In this document: piece after piece, positions 55,943 through 64,000 of the stretch
How positions within the stretch are numbered: the first letter of the stretch is position 1
Layout: every line of letters starts with the position of its first letter
Source of the DNA: Auanema rhodensis
Taxonomy: Eukaryota > Nematoda > Chromadorea > Rhabditida > Rhabditidae
NCBI GenBank assembly: GCA_964057225.1
Contig: CAXKVF010000076.1
Span: forward strand, 372,001 to 436,000
Direction of reading: 5' to 3'
DNA length: 64,000 nt
Notes under the pieces: generated by a model
Databases searched by the model: none
Told to the model about the DNA's origin: nothing
The model's input: only the letters and a program-made list of their open reading frames with translations
Translations under genes and position numbers: made by a program

Positions 55943-56873
55943 TTATTGGAGCGGGCTGTCCCTTAGTTATAGGCCGGCCTCTTCTACCAGATTTAGACGG
56001 GGGACTAGAATCAAGGTCATGCGTAAAAATAGGCATGTCAGACATTGGAGCAATGCATGAATTGGTAGTTTCAGAGTCCAAGCCTGTAGGGGAAACAACA
56101 TATTTAGCACTGGATGTGTCTTTTGGGGCAGTGCCTGTGTTGGTGAGTCTACGAGGTACTTTTATAAGCTTTAGATCTCGAACAAGAAAAATGAATTCAG
56201 TGTCGTCAGAGTTTTTGCTTTTGGCTTCGTCACGAAGCCGTTTTTCTAGTTCCACCTCAAAGGGTAGATAATCACGACGAACAAATGTTTTGGATAGTGA
56301 GTTGGAAATTTTAGGTTTGTGAGATCTTATAGCTGCTATAACAGTATCTCGAATACTGACCGAAGGACACGTTATGATAAGTGGACCAGGGGACCCTGAT
56401 TTGAGGGTGCAGCGAGTAACGAATATGTGATTGGAATTGAGTAAAGAAATAAGACTAGTATCACTGCAGCTATCAAAAACAAGTTTGAGAAGAGAACGGG
56501 CATCGCTAGGCAGATCAGGTGACGTGACTGGAACCCGGAACCAGAGAGCTCTCAAGGAACGGTGAGCAAATTTAGATTCTTCTAACCTAATTTTATTCAC
56601 TTCAGTTATAACAGTATTTGAACACGGAAGTGTAGGCAATATGCAAGCACTTTCGTTACCCATGAAAGCAGTGAACTTATTTTCTAAAGCGTTGAGTCTT
56701 GAGTTGAACTCAGTTTCAATTACTTTCAAACGAGATTCATGCAATGCGATACAGTTTTTGATACTATGCAGGTCGCTTTTGATTTCTAGAGAAAAACTTG
56801 AGAAAGTGGAATGAAGAGATTCCGTGAGAGATTTCAGAGAAGCAGTAAGAAACTCGGGAGTGACTGTAGACAT
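55794..56873 (-). CDS. ORF1 protein, coiled coil and RNA-binding-like domain
   Basis: A 359-aa protein starting at the ATG at 56873. The open frame runs further upstream to 57116, but only through pyrimidine-rich leader that reads as Phe/Ser/Leu and starts at a TTG, so I reject that extension. Residues about 10-72 form a likely coiled coil with heptad-like Leu, Ile and Phe spacing. Residues about 105-240 look like the nucleic-acid-binding fold of CR1-type ORF1 proteins, with FRVPVTSPDLPSDARS at 112-127 and FVRRDYLPFEVELEKRLRDE at 197-216, then FLVRDLKLIKVPRR at 229-242. The C-terminus (about 295-330) is rich in Arg and Lys. No PHD finger, zinc knuckle or esterase motif is visible. The expected role is to coat the element RNA as a chaperone in a ribonucleoprotein. 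The family match is by resemblance, so the domain name is less sure than the ORF1 role, which position supports. Confidence 0.82.
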   Translation of the reverse strand: MSTVTPEFLTASLKSLTESLHSTFSSFSLEIKSDLHSIKNCIALHESRLKVIETEFNSRLNALENKFTAFMGNESACILPTLPCSNTVITEVNKIRLEESKFAHRSLRALWFRVPVTSPDLPSDARSLLKLVFDSCSDTSLISLLNSNHIFVTRCTLKSGSPGPLIITCPSVSIRDTVIAAIRSHKPKISNSLSKTFVRRDYLPFEVELEKRLRDEAKSKNSDDTEFIFLVRDLKLIKVPRRLTNTGTAPKDTSSAKYVVSPTGLDSETTNSCIAPMSDMPIFTHDLDSSPPSKSGRRGRPITKGQPAPINKERCSSQRRRKNPSRRAKSVPDPTANIVRNTSTLPNSPSNLPSQTSFR

Positions 56874-57090
56874 AATGACAGAGCGTAAAAAGTAAGGAAA
56901 GAAAAAATAAAGATAAAGGAAATGATAAAAAGAAGAAAAATAAAAAGAAGAAAGAAAGGAAAAAAGAAGATATAGAGAGGATATGAAAAAGAAAAGAAAG
57001 AGAAGAGAGAGAAAAATGAAAGAAAAAAAGAAAAAGGAAATAAATGAATACGGAAAAAAAGAAAAAGAAAAAAGAAGAAAAAAGTACCTT
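56874..57090 (-). other. Pyrimidine-rich leader upstream of ORF1
   Basis: On the plus strand this is nearly pure purine (runs of AAAG, AAGAAG and AGAGAG from about 56881 to 57085), so the element transcript has a C/U tract of roughly 200 nt ending just before the ORF1 ATG. The tract contains no AUG in element sense in the ORF1 frame and reads as a Phe/Ser/Leu run, which is why it mimics a hydrophobic N-terminus. It may be a leader with a translation or protein-binding role, which is inference. Confidence 0.75.
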
Positions 57091-57168
57091 ACTAAAACCA
57101 ATCCGGCGTAAAACAAGAGTAGACTTCGGTTGCGGCGGGGTTGGAGCAGTAGGGAGACAACCGACCAC
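57091..57168 (-). other. Unique stretch between leader and 21-bp array
   Basis: About 78 bp of non-repetitive, more GC-rich sequence (including CAATCCGGCG and TTGCGGCGGGG on the plus strand). It lies between the 21-bp array and the pyrimidine-rich leader and belongs to the element's 5' UTR or promoter region. I recognise no specific motif. Confidence 0.6.
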
Positions 57169-58007
57169 GAGGAGTCGAAAATGTAGTGTGAGGAGTCGAA
57201 AATGTAGTGTGAGGAGTCGAAAATGTAGTGTGAGGAGTCGAAAATGTAGTGTGAGGAGTCGAAAATGTAGTGTGAGGAGTCGAAAATGTAGTGTGAGGAG
57301 TCGAAAATGTAGTGTGAGGAGTCGAAAATGTAGTGTGAGGAGTCGAAAATGTAGTGTGAGGAGTCGAAAATGTAGTGTGAGGAGTCGAAAATGTAGTGTG
57401 AGGAGTCGAAAATGTAGTGTGAGGAGTCGAAAATGTAGTGTGAGGAGTCGAAAATGTAGTGTGAGGAGTCGAAAATGTAGTGTGAGGAGTCGAAAATGTA
57501 GTGTGGGAGTCGAAAATGTAGTGTGAGGAGTCGAAAATGTAGTGTGAGGAGTCGAAAATGTAGTGTGAGGAGTCGAAAATGTAGTGTGAGGAGTCGAAAA
57601 TGTAGTGTGAGGAGTCGAAAATGTAGTGTGAGGAGTCGAAAATGTAGTGTGAGGAGTCGAAAATGTAGTGTGAGGAGTCGAAAATGTAGTGTGAGGAGTC
57701 GAAAATGTAGTGTGAGGAGTCGAAAATGTAGTGTGAGGAGTCGAAAATGTAGTGTGAGGAGTCGAAAATGTAGTGTGAGGAGTCGAAAATGTAGTGTGAG
57801 GAGTCGAAAATGTAGTGTGAGGAGTCGAAAATGTAGTGTGAGGAGTCGAAAATGTAGTGTGAGGAGTCGAAAATGTAGTGTGAGGAGTCGAAAATGTAGT
57901 GTGAGGAGTCGAAAATGTAGTGTGTGGAGTCGAAAATGTAGTGTGAGGAGTCGAAAATGTAGTGTGAGGAGTCGAAAATGTAGTGTGAGGAGTCGAAAAT
58001 GTAGTGT
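57169..58007 (-). repeat. 21-bp tandem array, 40 copies, at the element's 5' end
   Basis: A 21-bp unit that begins GAGGAGTCG and ends ATGTAGTGT on the plus strand is repeated 40 times over 839 bp (40 x 21 minus 1). The units are nearly identical: one near 57505 lacks a base and one near 57923 has an A-to-T change. The array ends one base before the right target duplication, so it entered the site as part of the element rather than belonging to the satellite. Because 21 is a multiple of 3 and the unit lacks stops in several frames, it yields long but probably meaningless frames on both strands. Its position matches the tandem promoter monomers of mouse L1, an analogy only. The near-identity implies recent expansion. 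Confidence 0.93.
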
Positions 58008-58008
58008 G

Positions 58009-58012
58009 ATTA
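58009..58012 (+). repeat. Target site duplication, right copy (ATTA)
   Basis: First four bases of the resumed satellite, monomer positions 21-24, directly after the 21-bp repeat array. The base before it is G (58008), where an intact monomer has A, so the duplication cannot be longer than 4 bp. Confidence 0.8.
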
Positions 58013-61000
58013 AAGTTCACGTAAATTTCAAAGTCATGGTTACCATGAAGCAATATCAATAAAAATTTGTTTTTAGACTAATATGGACATGGGGAATCTA
58101 ATTTTGAAAACCGCATCTCTTTATCTTTCACGTGAAGCGAGTTACATACCAAGTGCATATCACGTGTACATTTAATTAGCATGAATTAAAGTTCACGTAA
58201 ATTTCAAAGTCATGGTTACCATGCACCAATATCAATAAAAATTTGTTTTTAGACTAATATGGACATGGGGAATCTAATTTTGAAAACCGCATCTCTTTAT
58301 CTTTCACGTGAAGCGAGTTACATACCAAGTGCACATCACGTGTACATTTAATTAGCATAAATTAAAGTTCACGTAAATTTCAAAGTCATGGTTACCATGC
58401 ACCAATATCAATAAAAATTTGTTTTTAGACTAATATGGACATGGGGAATCTAATTTTGAAAACCTCATCTCTTTATCTTTCACGTGAAGCGAGTTACATA
58501 CCAAGTGCACATCACGTGTACATTTAATTAGCATAAATTAAAGTTCACGTAAATTTCAAAGTCATGGTTACCATGCACCAATATCAATAAAAATTTGTTT
58601 TTAGACTAATATGGACATGGGGAATCTAATTTTGAAAACCGCATCTCTTTATCTTTCACGTGAAGCGAGTTACATACCAAGTGCACATCACGTGTACATT
58701 TAATTAGCATAAATTAAAGTTCACGTAAATTTCAAAGTCATGGTTACCATGCACCAATATCAATAAAAATTTGTTTTTAGACTAATATGGACATGGGGAA
58801 TCTAATTTTGAAAACCGCATCTCTTTATCTTTCACGTGAAGCGAGTTACATACCAAGTGCACATCACGTTTACATTTAATTAGCATAAATTGAAGTTCAC
58901 GTAAATTTCAAAGTCATGGTTACCATGAACCAATATCAATAAAAATTTGTTTTTAGACTAATATGGACATGGGGAATCTAATTTTGAAAACCGCATCTCT
59001 TTATCTTTCACGTGAAGCGAGTTACATACCAAGTGCACATCACGTGTACATTTAATTAGCATAAATTAAAGTTCACGTAAATTTCAAAGTCATGGTTACC
59101 ATGAACCAATACCCAATCAAAATTTGTTTTTAGACTAATATGGACATGGGGAATCTAATTTTGAAAACCGCATCTCTTTATCTTTCACGTGAAGCGAGTT
59201 ACATACCAAGTGCACATCACGTGTACATTTAATTAGCATAAATTAAAGTTCACGTAAATTTCAAAGTCATGGTTACCATGAAGCAATATCAATAAAAATT
59301 TGTTTTTAGACTAATATGGACATGGGGAATCTAATTTTGAAAACTGCATCTCTTTATCTTTCACGTGAAGCGAGTTACATACCAAGTGCACATCACGTGT
59401 ACATTTAATTAGCATAAATTAAAGTTCACGTAAATTTCAAAGTCTTGGTTACCATGAAGCAATATCAATAAAAATTTGTTTTTAGACTAATATGGACATG
59501 GGGAATCTAATTTTGAAAACCGCATCTCTTTATCTTTCACGTGAAGCGAGTTACATACCAAGTGCACATCACGTGTACATTTAATTAGCATAAATTAAAG
59601 TTCACGTAAATTTCAAAGTCATGGTTACCATGAACCAATACCCAATCAAAATTTGTTTTTAGACTAATATGGACATGGGGAATCTAATTTTGAAAACCGC
59701 ATCTCTTTATCTTTCACGTGAAGCGAGTTACATACCAAGTGCACATCACGTGTACATTTAATTAGCATAAATTAAAGTTCACGTAAATTTCAAAGTCATG
59801 GTTACCATGAAGCAATATCAATAAAAATTTGTTTTTAGACTAATATGGACATGGGGAATCTAATTTTGAAAACCGCATCTCTTTATCTTTCACGTGAAGC
59901 GAGTTACATACCAAGTGCATATCACGTGTACATTTAATTAGCATGAATTAAAGTTCACGTAAATTTCAAAGTCATGGTTACCATGCACCAATATCAATAA
60001 AAATTTGTTTTTAGACTAATATGGACATGGGGAATCTAATTTTGAGAACCGCATCTCTTTATCTTTCACGTGAAGCGAGTTACATACCAAGTGCATATCA
60101 CGTGTACATTTAATTAGCATGAATTAAAGTTCACGTAAATTTCAAAGTCATGGTTACCATGCACCAATATCAATAAAAATTTGTTTTTAGACTAATATGG
60201 ACATGGGGAATCTAATTTTGAAAACCGCATCTCTTTATCTTTCACGTGAAGCGAGTTACATACCAAGTGCACATCACGTGTACATTTAATTAGCATAAAT
60301 TAAAGTTCACGTAAATTTCAAAGTCATGGTTACCATGCACCAATATCAATAAAAATTTGTTTTTAGACTAATATGGACATGGGGAATCTAATTTTGAAAA
60401 CCGCATCTCTTTATCTTTCACGTGAAGCGAGTTACATACCAAGTGCACATCACGTGTACATTTAATTAGCATAAATCAAAGTTCACGTAAATTTCAAAGT
60501 CATGGTTACCATGCACCAATATCAATAAAAAGTTGTTTTTAGACTAATATGGACATGGGGAATCTAATTTTGAAAACCGCATCTCTTTATCTTTCACGTG
60601 AAGCGAGTTACATACCAAGTGCACATCACGTGTACATTTAATTAGCATAAATTAAAGTTCACGTAAATTTCAAAGTCATGGTTACCATGCACCAATATCA
60701 ATAAAAATTTGTTTTTAGACTAATATGGACATGGGGAATCTAATTTTGAAAACCGCATCTCTTTATCTTTCACGTGAAGCGAGTTACATACCAAGTGCAC
60801 ATCACGTGTACATTTAATTAGCATAAATTAAAGTTCACGTAAATTTCAAAGTCATGGTTACCATAAACCAATATCAATAAAAATATGTTTTTAGACTAAT
60901 ATGGACATGGGGAATCTAATTTTGAAAACCGCATCTCTTTATCTTTCACGTGAAGCGAGTTACATACCAAGTGCACATCACGTGTACATTTAATTAGCAT

Positions 61001-64000
61001 AAATTAAAGTTCACGTAAATTTCAAAGTCATGGTTACCATGAAGCAATATCAATAAAAATTTGTTTTTAGACTAATATGGACATGGGGAATCTAATTTTG
61101 AAAACCGCATCTCTTTATCTTTCACGTGAAGCGAGTTACATACCAAGTGCACATCACGTGTACATTTAATTAGCATAAATTAAAGTTCACGTAAATTTCA
61201 AAGTCATGGTTACCATGAAGCAATATCAATAAAAATTTGTTTTTAGACTAATATGGACATGGGGAATCTAATTTTGAAAACCGCATCTCTTTATCTTTCA
61301 CGTGAAGCGAGTTACATACCAAGTGCACATCACGTGTACATTTAATTAGCATAAATTAAAGTTCACGTAAATTTCAAAGTCATGGTTACCATGAACCAAT
61401 ATCAATAAAAATTTGTTTTTAGACTAATATGGACATGGGGAATCTAATTTTGAAAACCGCATCTCTTTATCTTTCACGTGAAGCGAGTTACATACCAAGT
61501 GCACATCACGTGTACATTTAATTAGCATAAATTAAAGTTCACGTAAATTTCAAAGTCATGGTTACCATGAAGCAATATCAATAAAAATTCGTTTTTAGAC
61601 TAATATGGACATGGGGAATCTAATTTTGAAAACCGCATCTCTTTATCTTTCACGTGAAGCGAGTTACATACCAAGTGCACATCACGTGTACATTTAATTA
61701 GCATAAATTAAAGTTCACGTAAATTTCAAAGTCATGGTTACCATGAAGCAATATCAATAAAAATTTGTTTTTAGACTAATATGGACATGGGGAATCTAAT
61801 TTTGAAAACCGCATCTCTTTATCTTTCACGTGAAGCGAGTTACATACCAAGTGCACATCACGTGTACATTTAATTAGCATAAATTAAAGTTCACGTAAAT
61901 TTCAAAGTCATGGTTACCATGAACCAATATCAATCAAAATTCGTTTTTAGACTAATATGGACATAGGGAATCTAATTTTGAAAACCGCATCTCTTTATCT
62001 TTCACGTGAAGCGAGTTACATACCAAGTGCACATCACGTGTACATTTAATTAGCATAAATTAAAGTTCACGTAAATTTCAAAGTCATGGTTACCATGAAG
62101 CAATATCAATAAAAATTTGTTTTTAGACTAATATGGACATGGGGAATCTAATTTTGAAAACCGCATCTCTTTATCTTTCACGTGAAGCGAGTTACATACC
62201 AAGTGCACATCACGTGTACATTTAATTAGCATGAATTAAAGTTCACGTAAATTTCAAAGTCATGGTTACCATGCACCAATATCAATAAAAATTTGTTTTT
62301 AGACTAATATGGACATGGGGAATCTAATTTTGAAAACCGCATCTCTTTATCTTTCACGTGAAGCGAGTTACATACCAAGTGCACATCACGTGTACATTTA
62401 ATTAGCATAAATTAAAGTTCACGTAAATTTCAAAGTCATGGTTACCATGCACCAATATCAATAAAAATTTGTTTTTAGACTAATATGGACATGGGGAATC
62501 TAATTTTGAAAACCGCATCTCTTTATCTTTCACGTGAAGCGAGTTACATACCAAGTGCACATCACGTGTACATTTAATTAGCATAAATTAAAGTTCACGT
62601 AAATTTCAAAGTCATGGTTACCATGCACCAATATCAATAAAAAGTTGTTTTTAGACTAATATGGACATGGGGAATCTAATTTTGAAAACCGCATCTCTTT
62701 ATCTTTCACGTGAAGCGAGTTACATACCAAGTGCACATCACGTGTACATTTAATTAGCATAAATTAAAGTTCACGTAAATTTCAAAGTCATGGTTACCAT
62801 GCACCAATATCAATAAAAATTTGTTTTTAGACTAATATGGACATGGGGAATCTAATTTTGAAAACCGCATCTCTTTATCTTTCACGTGAGCGAGTTACAT
62901 ACCAAGTGCACATCACGTGTACATTTAATTAGCATAAATTAAAGTTCACGTAAATTTCAAAGTCATGGTTACCATGCACCAATATCAATAAAAAGTTGTT
63001 TTTAGACTAATATGGACATGGGGAATCTAATTTTGAAAACCGCATCTCTTTATCTTTCACGTGAAGCGAGTTACATACCAAGTGCACATCACGTGTACAT
63101 TTAATTAGCATAAATTAAAGTTCACGTAAATTTCAAAGTCATGGTTACCATGCACCAATATCAATAAAAATTTGTTTTTAGACTAATATGGACATGGGGA
63201 ATCTAATTTTGAAAACCGCATCTCTTTATCTTTCACGTGAAGCGAGTTACATACCAAGTGCACATCACGTGTACATTTAATTAGCATGAATTAAAGTTCA
63301 CGTAAATTTCAAAGTCATGGTTACCATAAACCAATATCAATAAAAAGTTGTTTTTAGACTAATATGGACATGGGGAATCTAATTTTGAAAACCGCATCTC
63401 TTTATCTTTCACGTGAAGCGAGTTACATACCAAGTGCACATCACGTGTACATTTAATTAGCATAAATTAAAGTTCACGTAAATTTCAAAGTCATGGTTAC
63501 CATGCACCAATATCAATAAAAATTTGTTTTTAGACTAATATGGACATGGGGAATCTAATTTTGAAAACCGCATCTCTTTATCTTTCACGTGAAGCGAGTT
63601 ACATACCAAGTGCACATCACGTGTACATTTAATTAGCATAAATTAAAGTTCACGTAAATTTCAAAGTCATGGTTACCATAAACCAATATCAATAAAAATT
63701 TGTTTTTAAACTAATATGGACATGGGGAATCTAATTTTGAAAACCGCATCTCTTTATCTTTCACGTGAAGCGAGTTACATACCAAGTGCACATCACGTGT
63801 ACATTTAATTAGCATGAATTAAAGTTCACGTAAATTTCAAAGTCATGGTTACCATGCACCAATATCAATAAAAATTTGTTTTTAGACTAATATGGACATG
63901 GGGAATCTAATTTTGAAAACCGCATCTCTTTATCTTTCACGTGAAGCGAGTTACATACCAAGTGCACATCACGTGTACATTTAATTAGCATAAATTAAAG
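58013..64000 (+). repeat. 176-bp satellite array, right block
   Basis: Same satellite and orientation as the left block. It resumes at monomer position 21 (58009, shared with the target duplication), completes the interrupted monomer, then has 33 complete monomers and 27 bp of another before the window ends. The length is 34 periods plus 1 base, explained by two one-base gains (ACCAATACCCAATC near 59107 and 59639) and one loss inside TTCACGTGAA near 62887. It shares rare variants with the left block, for example CACGTTTACA plus AAATTGAAG at about 58868 and 49100. It contains no gene. Confidence 0.98.

Larger units (their letters stand above)
52470..58008 (-). mobile_element. CR1-like non-LTR retrotransposon inserted in the satellite
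   Basis: A 5,539-bp element on the minus strand. Reading 5' to 3': 21-bp tandem array (58007-57169), unique stretch, pyrimidine-rich leader, ORF1 (56873-55794), AP-endonuclease frame, RT frame ending at 52981, 3' UTR, and a (TAAA)4 tail at 52485-52470. It has no LTRs. Apurinic endonuclease plus RT without an RNase H domain, a separate ORF1 and a microsatellite tail fit the CR1 clade of the Jockey superfamily; an L2-like or other Jockey assignment is possible. It sits in phase inside one 176-bp monomer with a 4-bp target duplication. The coding part appears full length, with no internal stop in any of the three frames. The one clear lesion is the frame change at the A8 run, so it looks young. 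Confidence 0.93.

Noticed and set aside
55809-56271. Two plus-strand frames of 83 and 149 residues
   Set aside because: Antisense shadows of ORF1 with no family features.
56874-57116. Hydrophobic, Phe-rich N-terminal extension of ORF1 resembling a membrane protein
   Set aside because: It is the C/U-rich leader translated from a TTG. The ATG at 56873 begins a normal ORF1 protein.
52440-58030. Element as a junction between two unrelated satellite blocks
   Set aside because: The satellite resumes at the same monomer position with a 4-bp duplication, and the variant order continues across the element, so it is a simple insertion.
56764-58059. 431-residue minus-strand frame with TTFSTPH repeats
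   Set aside because: It starts at a TTG inside the satellite, changes repeat register at the 20-bp unit and ends out of frame inside ORF1. It is a by-product of the 21-bp array and the pyrimidine-rich leader.
57044-58062. Long plus-strand frames reading a seven-residue repeat (RSRKCSV)
   Set aside because: They are translations of the 21-bp tandem array, open only because 21 is a multiple of 3. They run into satellite and have no family resemblance.
1-64000. tRNA, rRNA or host protein genes
   Set aside because: Outside the element everything is the 176-bp satellite, and inside it everything belongs to the retrotransposon.

Overview
The window is almost entirely one satellite DNA array interrupted by a single non-LTR retrotransposon. 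It reads as an invertebrate animal genome. A nematode is my best guess, because the retrotransposon ORF1 and the RT C-terminal domain resemble CR1-like elements I associate with nematodes. No host gene, tRNA or rRNA is visible, so the assignment rests on the transposon alone and is tentative.

Layout. (1) 1-52465: a head-to-tail tandem array of a 176-bp, about 32% GC monomer. I count 298 complete monomers plus 24 bp; the length equals 298 x 176 minus 3, and the seven single-base indels I found (five minus, two plus) account for the difference. (2) 52470-58008: a 5.5-kb CR1-like (Jockey superfamily) element on the minus strand, flanked by the 4-bp repeat ATTA. In element order 5' to 3' it holds a 40-copy, 21-bp tandem array (57169-58007), a short unique stretch, a pyrimidine-rich leader, ORF1 (359 aa), an AP-endonuclease reading frame, a reverse transcriptase reading frame, a roughly 0.5-kb 3' UTR and a (TAAA)4 tail. 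(3) 58013-64000: the same satellite resumes in phase inside the interrupted monomer and runs to the window edge (33 more complete monomers).

The satellite is not uniform. Diagnostic variants repeat at exact monomer multiples (7, 9, 16, 17, 21, 22 and 25), which shows nested higher-order duplications, and different variants mark different parts of the array. Two intact stretches near 42.1-42.9 kb and 44.0-44.8 kb carry the same variant order as the monomers on both sides of the retrotransposon. They are effectively empty-site copies, so the element landed after that higher-order pattern had formed.

The element encodes the expected machinery for target-primed reverse transcription: an RNA-binding ORF1 protein, an endonuclease to nick the target and a reverse transcriptase. 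The RT catalytic motifs are intact, but the endonuclease and RT lie in different frames at an A8 run, and the endonuclease frame has no AUG at all. I saw no undescribed gene system. The most unusual points are the 21-bp array at the element's 5' end, the AUG-less ORF2 overlapping ORF1, and the nested repeat structure of the satellite.
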